Shown here: piece by piece, positions 17,836 to 25,260 of the stretch
Numbering within the stretch: the stretch's first letter is position 1
How the letters are laid out: each line of letters begins with the position of its first letter
The notes under the pieces: model-generated
The model's database searches: none
What the model saw: only the letters and a program-made list of their open reading frames with translations
What the model was told of the DNA's origin: nothing
NCBI RefSeq assembly: GCF_963511525.1
Contig: NZ_CAUPIY010000005.1
Span: 1-64,000, forward strand
Direction: 5' to 3'
Length of the DNA: 64,000 nucleotides
Origin: Mobiluncus sp963511525
GTDB lineage: Bacteria; Actinomycetota; Actinomycetes; Actinomycetales; Actinomycetaceae
Program-made: the position numbers and the translations under genes

Positions 17836-17861
17836 AGGGGTTCGAATCCCCTATGCTCCAC
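17836..17861 (+). other. right attachment site (attR core)
   Basis: This block repeats 150-175 exactly over 26 bases. It carries only the T arm and 3' acceptor strand of tRNA-Ala, not a whole tRNA. It marks the right junction of the AICE with the chromosome. Confidence 0.85.
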
Positions 17862-18237
17862 GTGACGAAATCGCGGAAACCTTTGGTTTTCGCGATTTTG
17901 GCATTTAGGGACCCTATAGGGGATTCGAACCCGAGAGGGCTGGCACCACCCGAAAACGCGACAGCGTTTTCAGGTGCCAGCGCGAGGAATCGAAGATTCC
18001 GAGCGTAACACGATTTTCGCAGAAAATCGTGGAATCCCCTATGCTCCACGTGACGAAATCGCGGAAACCTTTGGTTTTCGCGATTTTGGCATTTAGGGAC
18101 CCTATAGGGGATTCGAACCCGAGAGGGCTGGCACCACCCGAAAACGCGACAGCGTTTTCAGGTGCCAGCGCGAGGAATCGAAGATTCCGAGCGTAACACG
18201 GTTTTCGCAGAAAATCGTGGAATCCCCTATGCTCCAC
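17861..18237. repeat. two tandem 188-bp hairpin-rich units with tRNA-Ala 3'-end scars
   Basis: Units 17861-18048 and 18049-18236 differ by about one base. Each has four successive stem-loops: AAATCGCG.../...CGCGATTT, CTGGCACC...GGTGCCAG with an inner GAAAACGC/GCGTTTTC stem, GGAATC/GATTCC, and CACGATTTTC/GAAAATCGTG. Each ends in the tRNA-Ala 3' end (CCCCTATGCTCCAC). Each also carries, inverted, a T-arm-like AGGGGATTCGAACCC. The first hairpin would be the natural tRNA terminator before the element inserted. Open frames on the minus strand across the units are products of the repeat, not genes. Confidence 0.85.
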
Positions 18238-18371
18238 CACAAACCCAAAATCGCAGCTCGCGCCCTTTTGCGTGTCAGAAAATCAAGCAAAAACCACCCA
18301 CTTCACCCGTCCGCCCAACCTTGACTGTGTTTGCCATAACCTTTTGGTGGAGCTGCCGGGTCGCAATCAGG

Positions 18372-18644
18372 CTAGATGCGGTCAGCGTAATAGGATTGCG
18401 CGCCTTGCCGACTCATGCCGAGCAGTCCACCGATGGCTTGCCAAGTGATGCCCTCGCTGCGGGCTTTGCGTACCGCATCAATCAAGTCACGCTCCGCCGC
18501 TTCTTTCCGATCCCGGGCCGTCTGGATGAGCCGTAACACCTCTCCCTCGTGAATGGCGTGAGCATTACGGGTGATATCTGCCGGATCCGCCTCGGTAAAT
18601 CTAGCCGCATATTGTTCATCAGTGAGTTGTGTTTCAGTTTTCAT
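18372..18644 (-). CDS. antitoxin-like HTH protein
   Basis: The 90-residue protein has an acidic N-terminus, a coiled segment (DRKEAAERDLIDAVRKAR) and a C-terminal HTH (GITWQAIGGLLGMSRQGAQ). This layout is common in antitoxins of actinobacterial type II pairs. It lies 14 bases downstream of a small basic partner, in the same orientation. It probably binds the inverted half-sites in the shared promoter and represses it. The family is inferred from pattern and context; it could be a stand-alone small regulator. Confidence 0.65.
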   Translation of the reverse strand: MKTETQLTDEQYAARFTEADPADITRNAHAIHEGEVLRLIQTARDRKEAAERDLIDAVRKARSEGITWQAIGGLLGMSRQGAQSYYADRI

Positions 18645-18658
18645 CTCTTATCACCCTT

Positions 18659-18868
18659 TCATTGGAAAAACTTTGGTCTCGCACTCATCGCGTGAAACAC
18701 GACGCCATCACGGTTAGTAAGGACTTCCAGGATGTTCCCCGCCTCGGTCGGCCCCAAGTACAGGGTCACTTCATCATCAAGGTCGAGGATTCGCCATGCG
18801 TTACGGATTGCGTGAGCAATTTCCGCGCGGTCATATCCGTGTTTAAACGCACTTTCCTTGAACTCCAC
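18659..18868 (-). CDS. toxin-like small protein of a TA pair
   Basis: The 69-residue product begins MEFKESAFKHGYDRAEIAHA and ends in FHAMSARPKFF. This resembles small actinobacterial toxins of a BrnT-like beta fold, where a conserved Arg/His near the end is needed. The GTG start at 18868 sits 6 bases after the -10 box, so the mRNA is probably leaderless. The toxin gene comes first, the antitoxin gene second. A degenerate copy of the whole locus lies at 19505-19750. Assignment to an RNase-type toxin is inference. Confidence 0.6.
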   Translation of the reverse strand: MEFKESAFKHGYDRAEIAHAIRNAWRILDLDDEVTLYLGPTEAGNILEVLTNRDGVVFHAMSARPKFFQ

Positions 18869-18904
18869 ATGTCAATTATACTTGACACAATACTACGCGT
18901 CAAG
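18868..18904 (-). promoter_or_regulatory. leaderless TA promoter with overlapping operator half-sites
   Basis: On the minus strand TTGACG (18903-18898) and TATAAT (18880-18875) are spaced by exactly 17 bases, and the toxin GTG begins 6 bases after the -10 box. The inverted pair TGTCAA-N6-TTGACA (18870-18887) covers the -10 box. A third and fourth half-site (CTTGAC ... GTCAAG, 18881-18904) reach the -35 box. This fits autorepression by the antitoxin or TA complex. Confidence 0.7.
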
Positions 18905-18915
18905 AAAACTTGCGG

Positions 18916-19240
18916 GAATTCTATGCCATGCGGGGCAGACCGTTGAACCGGTATCACGACAACTGTGACTGCGTTCCAGTACCGGTGGTTGGCATATGGG
19001 GGAAAGTATCTCGAGTGCTTTGACACCTATCTTCCAAAGGTTTACGGGCGAGCAGGATTTGAAAAAATCGCGGCTGTTCCGTTTGATCCGAACTTTGCCC
19101 CTGAGGGATGGAGTTATGAGGACATGGCGGAATACAATGGAGGTAAGCCGGATGCCGTGTTCATAATACCGATAGGGAGTGGAAAAAAGTTTAGGAGGTT
19201 TGATGCCTGGGACAGCGCTGAATCCTATGCAACCAATTGA
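18916..19240 (+). pseudogene. remnant of a phage minor head/head-morphogenesis gene
   Basis: One frame reads NRYHDNCDCVPVPV (from 18946), the C-terminal zinc-binding tail motif of phage minor head proteins. After a frame change the DNA encodes GGKYLECFDTYLPK, FDPNFAPEGW and GKPDAVF (18965-19240), patterns seen in the extreme C-terminal domain of some of these proteins. The two parts are joined by a deletion or frameshift near 18990, and the body of the gene is missing. It is a scar of an older prophage. Confidence 0.5.
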
Positions 19241-19403
19241 ACCCCCAGACTGGTTATTAGACAGTTCTATTGCTAAAAAGCAATGGGAGAAGATGAATTC
19301 CGAAGAACGTGATTGGGTGGCAGCAAATGCTGACGAAATTCGGGGCGAATACAGCGAAACGATGCCAACGACAATCTTAGGTCTGCTCTACGCTGGGGCT
19401 TGA
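19203..19403 (+). CDS. small phage-remnant protein, unknown
   Basis: ATG 19203 follows a strong AGGAGG at a spacing of 5, inside the end of the head-gene remnant. The product is 66 residues, acidic, with no recognised domain. It was probably the gene after the minor head gene in the lost prophage. Whether it is expressed is unclear. Confidence 0.45.
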   Translation: MPGTALNPMQPIEPPDWLLDSSIAKKQWEKMNSEERDWVAANADEIRGEYSETMPTTILGLLYAGA

Positions 19404-19504
19404 TAGAGGCTATACTCGGGGGGTCAGCCCGCCAGGCTACGCAGTAGGAGATTTTTTCACTACGGGAAACCGGAAGCGGGCCGGGTCGCTGAGGCCGGAT
19501 TGAA

Positions 19505-19750
19505 GCCCTCGCTGCGGGTTTTGCGTACCGCATCAATCAAGTCACGCTCCGCCGCTTATTTCCGATCCCGGGCCGTCTGGATGAGCCGTAACACCTCCCC
19601 CTCGTGGATGGCGTGAGTATTACGGGTGATATCTGCCGGATCCGACTCGGTCAATCGAGCCGCATAACGGTCATACCCGTGTTTGAAAGCACTTTCCTTG
19701 AACTTTACACGTCAAATATATTTGGCAAAAAGTGTGCGTCAAAAAACTTG
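19505..19750 (-). pseudogene. degenerate duplicate of the TA locus
   Basis: The stretch is about 90 percent identical to 18450-18912 but lacks roughly 225 bases in the middle. The antitoxin part joins the toxin start directly (GCCGCATA then CGGTCATA). The promoter half-sites are also mutated (a TATAAT-like box is no longer clear). No functional frame remains. Confidence 0.75.
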
Positions 19751-19800
19751 TATCCGTGATAGCTCACGATTCAGGCCAGATCCCCGCTTCACATTGTTAG

Positions 19801-19865
19801 AAATTGGGGATTAAATCGGGGTTGGTGGTCTATATAACCAGCAACCCCGATTTAATCCCCAATTT
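19801..19865. repeat. 29-bp-arm palindrome with 7-base loop
   Basis: Arm 19801-19829 pairs with 19837-19865 with a single mismatch around CTATATA. As RNA or cruciform DNA this would be very stable. There is no T-tract on either side, so a simple terminator is not obvious. It may be a miniature element, a protein-binding site or an attachment relic. Confidence 0.7.
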
Positions 19866-20178
19866 GCAACGCCACCCGGAGTGAGCAGCGTCGCCCGGAA
19901 GCGTCCCGGGTTTCACCGAACCTCGTGAAAGAACACAACCTTGGAAATGTCGCTCATTTGCTCAGCGCGAAATACCCTTAAACCAGGCCAGTTATAAGGA
20001 AACCTACATTATTACCACGTTTCGCGCCGTGTTACGTGAGGTCCCCCAACACCCTTGGGAATAGTAGAAAACACCACGAGTATCGCCGTGGCGAATTCAG
20101 GCGGGGCTAAGCCAGTAGAGTAGAGCATTCCCACGGTAAAGTAGAGGTGAGTACTTTCTGCAGATTGGAGGGCTGCAC
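19866..20178. other. intergenic region upstream of the defence-like operon
   Basis: No gene is seen in these 313 bases. The promoter for the 20179-24712 operon must lie here, but no clear -35/-10 pair stands out. A short inverted repeat (CCACG...CGTGG near 20072-20091) is the only structure noticed. Confidence 0.35.
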
Positions 20179-20268
20179 ATGGATGAAGGCGAAGCGGAAA
20201 TACGTTTGGTTCTCCAGCGCCGGCGCGACCAAATTATAGGAATCTATCCTCCATTAAGGAGCTACTAA
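20179..20268 (+). CDS. 29-residue ORF coupled to the PLD-helicase gene
   Basis: ATG 20179 is preceded by GGAGG at a spacing of 7, and the frame runs 29 codons to a TAA that overlaps the next ATG (TAATG). The peptide is charged (DEGEAEIRLVLQRRRDQ) and ends in Tyr. The good ribosome site and tight overlap suggest it is translated and couples the helicase to itself. It may be a regulator, the stump of a longer gene or only a leader. Confidence 0.55.
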   Translation: MDEGEAEIRLVLQRRRDQIIGIYPPLRSY

Positions 20269-23200
20269 TGACCGAGATTCTGGATAATCTTTCTGAGAAA
20301 ACCAAGATTGGGCTGCGAGCGCAGCGTTATCTCGAAAACTTCGAGCGGATGGATGTGGCGACGGGCTATTTCAACCTGCGTGGCTGGCGGGTGTTTGCGA
20401 ACCTGGTGCAGGACAAAATGCAGAAAAACCAAACTTTCCCGGTGGCCCGTATCTTGATTGGCATGGTGCAGCGTTCCGAGCATGACGAGATTCTTGATGT
20501 CCTGCAAAGCGAAGCCGATGGGATGCCAAATCTTGAAGCGGATCGTGAAGTGGCGCAGAAGCGTCGCGAAGTCCTTGTCCGTATCTTGCGGGCCCAGTTG
20601 GAAAAGGGCCTACCAACCTCCCAGGACCGCGCCACTTTGAAACAGCTCTACAGCCAGATCCAGCAGGGCGCGGTGGAAATCAAGGTATTTTGCCGCAAAC
20701 CTCTACATGGCAAGACGTATATCTTTCATCGTGATGATGTGGCGAATCCGATTGCGGGTTTTGTGGGTTCGTCGAACCTAACGTATCCGGGTTTGATGTC
20801 GAACTTGGAGTTGAACACGGACGTTACGGATAGCGACGGCGCGGCGAAACTTGCCAAATGGTTCGAAGACCGGTGGATGGACAAGTGGTCGCTGCCGGTC
20901 AAGGACGAATTGCTGGAGGTGCTGGACGAATCTTGGGCTGCGCCCGAACCGCGCTCGCCGTATGACGTGTACTTGAAGGTCTGTCACGACCTTTCCAAGG
21001 ACGTACGGGAAGGCAACCAGTATGCGATTACCCGTAAACTTGAGAGCCAGTTGTTGGATTACCAGGCCACAGCGGTGAAAACCCTGACGCGTCGGGTGAT
21101 GACCCAGGGTGGCACCCTGTTGGGTGACGTGGTGGGGTTGGGTAAGACACTTACGGCGATTGCGGTGGCTTGTGCGCTGAACGAGGAATATGGCTATCAG
21201 CCTTTGGTGGTTTGCCCGAAGAATCTGCAAAAAATGTGGGCCGAGCATTTGAAGGCGTACGACCTGTATGGAACTGTCGTGCCGTATTCCATGAGCCACA
21301 CCTTGGCGGATTTGCGTCGTTATCACTTTGTCATCGTTGATGAATCGCACACGCTGCGTAACCAAAACACCTCAACATACCGTGACATTAGGGATTATAT
21401 TACCCGTAACGAATCCAAGGCATTGTTGCTGACAGCAACCCCTTTTAACATCGATTTTCAAGACGTGGCAAATCAGTTGGGTTTGTTCATCGATGAAAAT
21501 GATGACTTGGGGATTCAACCGGTGGTGGCCCTTTCTCAAAACAAGATTTCGGACCGCAACGAGTTTGGGCTTTCCACGTTGGCTGCTTTCCGTAAGTCGG
21601 ACGAGCCGGAGGATTGGAAACGCCTGATGGGTGAGCACCTGATTCGCCGGACCCGCACTTTCGTAAAAAACAACTATGCAAAGACCGATGCTAAGGGCGA
21701 TTATCTGGAGTTCCCGGATGGCTCGAAGTCGTACTTCCCCAAGCGTGTCCCGAAACCCGTGGACCTTGAGTTTGACGAAAACGACCCGGCCCGGCTGATG
21801 ATTGATGACGAAACCTTGGACGCTATTGCGAGCCTGCAACTGCCACGTTACAACCTTTATGCTTACGTTTCCCCCGAGCAACGCGAGAAAGCAGATGATG
21901 ACGAAAAACGCATCATGGATAACTGGGAACGCGGTCGAGGCATGGTGGCTGGGTTCGTGCGGACAAGCTTCTATAAGCGCCTGTCTTCGTGCGGACATTC
22001 TTTCATTCTCTCGCTCAAACGTCACCTAGAACGCAACGAGCTCTATGTTTACGCCCTGGACAACAACCTACCCTTGCCAATAGGGGCGATTGACCCCTCC
22101 ACAATGGAAGAAAACACGGACTTCGGCGAGGAAGCCCTGGACACGGCACTGGAGGATGAAGAAACTGAAGCCTTTGATGCCGAGAAGAAGTACTGGGCGA
22201 TTCGTAACAAGGACAGCGCTGCCCTGCAATGGTTGCCCGCCCCGTTTCTGGATGACCCGCTGCGTGAGGACCTGGAACGCGACAATGCGGTGATTCGTTC
22301 CATGCTGGCCCGTTACGGCACATGGACCATGGAAAAAGATTCCAAGCTGCGCGGTTTGGTGCGCCTTACGACCCAGACACATCCCAACGACAAGGTGCTT
22401 ATCTTTACCGAGTACAAAGACACCGCTAAATACCTTGGTCGCGCACTAAAACACATGGGTGTGGACGGGGTGGAAATCGCTACCGGGGACACCCCGAATC
22501 CGACTGCGGTAGCGGAAAGATTTTCACCAAAATCTAACGCGCTACTGATTGCAGCGAGACAATACCTAGAGCAGACCACTGCAGATGCAGCGGAGAGCGG
22601 TGACAGTTTGAATGAAATCCGGGTTTTGGTTTCTACAGACGTCCTTTCAGAGGGGCAAAATCTGCAGGATGCGCATATCATCGTGAACTATGACCTGCCT
22701 TGGGCTATTATCCGCCTGATTCAACGCGCAGGACGTGTTGACCGTATCGGTCAAGAATCTGACAAAATCCTGGTCTATACGATTTCCCACGGCTCGGTGG
22801 AAACCCAGTTGAACTTGCGGGAGCGGGTCAAGCGGCGTTTGAAGCAAAACGCGCTCACGTTTGGTTCGGATGAAATGTTTTTCAGCGAAGAAGACACAGC
22901 GGTCATCCGTGACCTTTACAACGGGAAAATGGATGACTTGGACAGTGAGGAAGACACGGACGCGGCATCGGTGGCTTACGAAATCTGGATGCAAGCCACC
23001 AAGGACAACCCAGAGTTGGCAGAGCGGATTGCGAACCTGCCGGACTTGATTGATGCGACCCGCCGCGCCAAGGACGAGGAAACTGAAAAGGTAACGGCTC
23101 ATGTGCAAACCGAATCCGGGCGGGATTCTTTCGCATGGATTGAGGCCGCGAATGGGGCGATTCGGGTGCTGACGGGGCACGAAGCCTTGCGCGTGTTCAA

Positions 23201-23582
23201 GGTTGAGCCCTCCGAGCCTGGATTGGAGCGTCTGGAACATCACGACGACTTGACGAAAGTGCTGATGCACTCGGATATGTTGCGTAACGCTAACGACCAG
23301 CAGGGCCGTCTGCGCGGGGAACGCAAATGGATTTGGCAACGTTTCTCGAACACTTTGGACCTTTCCAAGGACACAGTGTTGAACGACGCCATCGAATCGG
23401 TCTATCAAGCACCACTCACCACAATGGCGATAACTCGGTTGCGTTCAGCGAAAAGCCACCGGGTTGGTGATGAGGAAATCCTCACGATTATCCGCGCCCT
23501 GCACCTGCGTAGTGAACTGGTTTTGGACACGCGCGAGGACGACCGAGTTCACATTGTTTCTCAGATAGGGGTACGCAAGTGA
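20268..23582 (+). CDS. PLD-nuclease/SNF2-helicase fusion protein, defence-like
   Basis: The 1104-residue protein starts with a phospholipase D-type nuclease domain: HGK (His147-Lys149) and GSSNLT at about 167. It continues as a two-lobed SF2/SNF2-like helicase: Walker A VGLGKT (about 288-294), DESH (359-362), LLLTATPFN (motif III region), VLVSTDVLSEGQNLQ, and motif VI QRAGRVDRIGQ (about 819-829). PLD domains cut DNA in BfiI-like enzymes and occur in DISARM DrmC; SNF2-type helicases translocate on duplex DNA. With the following methyltransferase it probably forms a restriction-like system, cutting foreign DNA while host DNA is methylated. The gene ends by overlapping the GTG of the methyltransferase gene. 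Confidence 0.85.
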   Translation: MTEILDNLSEKTKIGLRAQRYLENFERMDVATGYFNLRGWRVFANLVQDKMQKNQTFPVARILIGMVQRSEHDEILDVLQSEADGMPNLEADREVAQKRREVLVRILRAQLEKGLPTSQDRATLKQLYSQIQQGAVEIKVFCRKPLHGKTYIFHRDDVANPIAGFVGSSNLTYPGLMSNLELNTDVTDSDGAAKLAKWFEDRWMDKWSLPVKDELLEVLDESWAAPEPRSPYDVYLKVCHDLSKDVREGNQYAITRKLESQLLDYQATAVKTLTRRVMTQGGTLLGDVVGLGKTLTAIAVACALNEEYGYQPLVVCPKNLQKMWAEHLKAYDLYGTVVPYSMSHTLADLRRYHFVIVDESHTLRNQNTSTYRDIRDYITRNESKALLLTATPFNIDFQDVANQLGLFIDENDDLGIQPVVALSQNKISDRNEFGLSTLAAFRKSDEPEDWKRLMGEHLIRRTRTFVKNNYAKTDAKGDYLEFPDGSKSYFPKRVPKPVDLEFDENDPARLMIDDETLDAIASLQLPRYNLYAYVSPEQREKADDDEKRIMDNWERGRGMVAGFVRTSFYKRLSSCGHSFILSLKRHLERNELYVYALDNNLPLPIGAIDPSTMEENTDFGEEALDTALEDEETEAFDAEKKYWAIRNKDSAALQWLPAPFLDDPLREDLERDNAVIRSMLARYGTWTMEKDSKLRGLVRLTTQTHPNDKVLIFTEYKDTAKYLGRALKHMGVDGVEIATGDTPNPTAVAERFSPKSNALLIAARQYLEQTTADAAESGDSLNEIRVLVSTDVLSEGQNLQDAHIIVNYDLPWAIIRLIQRAGRVDRIGQESDKILVYTISHGSVETQLNLRERVKRRLKQNALTFGSDEMFFSEEDTAVIRDLYNGKMDDLDSEEDTDAASVAYEIWMQATKDNPELAERIANLPDLIDATRRAKDEETEKVTAHVQTESGRDSFAWIEAANGAIRVLTGHEALRVFKVEPSEPGLERLEHHDDLTKVLMHSDMLRNANDQQGRLRGERKWIWQRFSNTLDLSKDTVLNDAIESVYQAPLTTMAITRLRSAKSHRVGDEEILTIIRALHLRSELVLDTREDDRVHIVSQIGVRK

Positions 23583-24712
23583 GCGATAACCTGCAAGCAC
23601 TGGTTGATGCCCGGGACTTTGACTCCCTGTTTATCGAAGAACTGGGATGGTCACGTCCTAAACGACCCGAGATCCTCGAGGTGGACGGGGTTAAGCTGAC
23701 CAAGACAGCAACCCACAAGGGCCTCGACGTGTGGGTATGCCAGGAGCTGCCCAGCCGCACCTTACAGCTGCTTATCAACCAAAAAATCTCAAAACAGAGT
23801 GCTGAACGCCTGCTCATTTTTGCTGACGATACGGCCCAGGATTGGCGCTGGCCACGCCACACCAGCCTGTCATCGGTCAGCATGAAACTGATGACCTACC
23901 GCTACGAACTGGGCAACACCAACCAGTTCCACGGGCTGCTGAAGCGTCTTGAGGCACTGACAATCGTAATCGGTGAGGATCCAAGCTTGCTTGAACTCAT
24001 TGCCCGTCTGCGCGAGATCTTCGACAACGAAGCCGAGACCGCTTCCGAGGAAGCCGCACGGTTGATGAAAACCCTCTATGACGATTTTGCGGAAACAGTC
24101 ATGGCGGACAAAGAAATCAGCCACCTTCTGGCTCGGTTGCTGTTCCTTTGGTTCGGCGATGACACCGGTATGTGGAAGAAGAACGCCTTCCAGAACTGGC
24201 TTATCAAATACACGACCGCCACCAACCTGAACGAGAAAATCCAGGAACTGTTTGGGGTCGTGAATTCCAAAGAAACCGACAAATACTACTGGAACCTGGC
24301 TGGTTACGGCGACGCGGAGTCCGAGTACAACGGCTTTCGTTACATCAACGGCGGTCTATTCGAGGAAACCATCGAAATCCCGCCGCTAAATGACGACACC
24401 CGCAAACATATCCTGGATGCGTGCGATTACAACTGGTCCATCATCAGCCCCGCCGTGTTTGGCTCCATGTTTCAAACCGTCAAAGACGCAGCCCAACGCC
24501 GCGCCATGGGGGAACATTACACGACCGAGGAAAACATCCTGAAAGCCCTGCGCCCCCTGTTCCTGGACGAACTGCACGAACGTTTCGAAAAGGTCTACGA
24601 CAACAAGGGTCAGTTGACCAGACTACGCAACGACATCGCCAAGATTCATGTCATGGAAACTTTCATGTCACAACGGATACAAACGCGCGCCAACTACGAT
24701 TTAGCCGCTTGA
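23579..24712 (+). pseudogene. truncated class I DNA methyltransferase (MmeI/YeeA-like N-terminus)
   Basis: The 377 residues match the helical N-terminal part of large class I SAM-dependent DNA methyltransferases of the MmeI/YeeA type, including GEHYTTEENILKALRPLFL (about 311-329). In the family, the segment after LRNDIAKIH continues with a DPACGxGNF SAM-binding motif and several hundred more residues. Here it turns into unrelated METFMSQRIQTRANYD and stops. The protein would lack the SAM site and the NPPF/NPPY catalytic motif. The GTG start overlaps the helicase stop. The likely cause is integration of the prophage at about 24655; the 3' part should lie beyond the right edge of the window. 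Confidence 0.75.
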
Positions 24713-24737
24713 CTGGTTCACTTCCAGCGAGCGAGGG

Positions 24738-25202
24738 TCATGGGCCGATCTTCCGGGAAACGAAGAGCTTGCGGTAATGGGGATCCCCGTCTTTACGCGG
24801 GTAATAGTGCCAGCCAATTCCTGCCCAAAACTCGTCAGCGCCTTCGGAGAAAGCGATCAAGGGGTAACCTGCGTAGTGGCTGATCAGATGCCTTGCAAAC
24901 TCAGCCCCATAGTGCTGTCGGCGAAGGTCATGGCGGATTTCAAAGAACCAGATCTCTTTGGTTGGCACCGTCGAGTCAACTCCGATATAGCTATCGGAGA
25001 GCGGCCAATCTGTCACCTCAGCGCGCCCGACTTCCACACTATCGGCAAGAAACTGGATGTACTCTTTGCCACCCAGGGTGTCGTCGCCGACTCGTCCAGC
25101 CCTGTCGTGCCACCAGCGGTCATCGAATCCCTCGACCACCTGGAACGGCGTCACGTAGTCCTCAACTTGCTGAAGAATTTTCAATTGTAAGCAATCCACC
25201 AC
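24738..25202 (-). CDS. GNAT-family acetyltransferase-like protein
   Basis: The 154-residue product has the length of a GNAT domain. EIRHDLRRQHYGAEFARHLI (about residues 89-108) fits motif A, which holds the acetyl-CoA pyrophosphate, and the Trp/Tyr-rich end (FWAGIGWHYYPR) fits the C-terminal strand. Two adjacent GTG codons at 25202 and 25199 can start it. It is the outermost prophage gene next to the left junction and runs in the same direction as the recombinases, 58 bases upstream. It may be a lysogenic-conversion gene. Substrate unknown. Confidence 0.55.
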   Translation of the reverse strand: MVDCLQLKILQQVEDYVTPFQVVEGFDDRWWHDRAGRVGDDTLGGKEYIQFLADSVEVGRAEVTDWPLSDSYIGVDSTVPTKEIWFFEIRHDLRRQHYGAEFARHLISHYAGYPLIAFSEGADEFWAGIGWHYYPRKDGDPHYRKLFVSRKIGP

Positions 25203-25260
25203 TCCAAGACTACGCGAGCGCCCACCAGGTTCTGGCAGGCGCTTAGATGTGGATACTGGG

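Larger units (their letters stand above)
150..17861. mobile_element. AICE-type integrative conjugative element in tRNA-Ala
   Basis: A 17.7-kb unit is bounded by a 26-bp perfect direct repeat that is the 3' end of the tRNA-Ala gene. It encodes a tyrosine integrase at the right end, an excisionase-like HTH protein at the left end, an FtsK/TraSA-type DNA translocase and a RepSA-type rolling-circle initiator. This is the core set of actinomycete integrative and conjugative elements such as pSAM2, which move as double-stranded DNA with a single FtsK-like protein. The second half is cargo: cell-surface and secreted proteins plus a TnpB insertion. It looks complete for integration, replication and transfer; present-day mobility is not shown. 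Confidence 0.85.

Noticed and set aside
17861..18237. Possible CRISPR array
   Set aside because: Only two direct units of 188 bp, no short repeats with unique spacers and no cas genes anywhere in the window.
17744..18290. Overlapping minus-strand frames of about 60-110 codons across the 188-bp repeats
   Set aside because: They are repeated because the DNA is repeated, contain the tRNA 3' end and hairpin stems read as codons, and have no ribosome sites; treated as non-coding.
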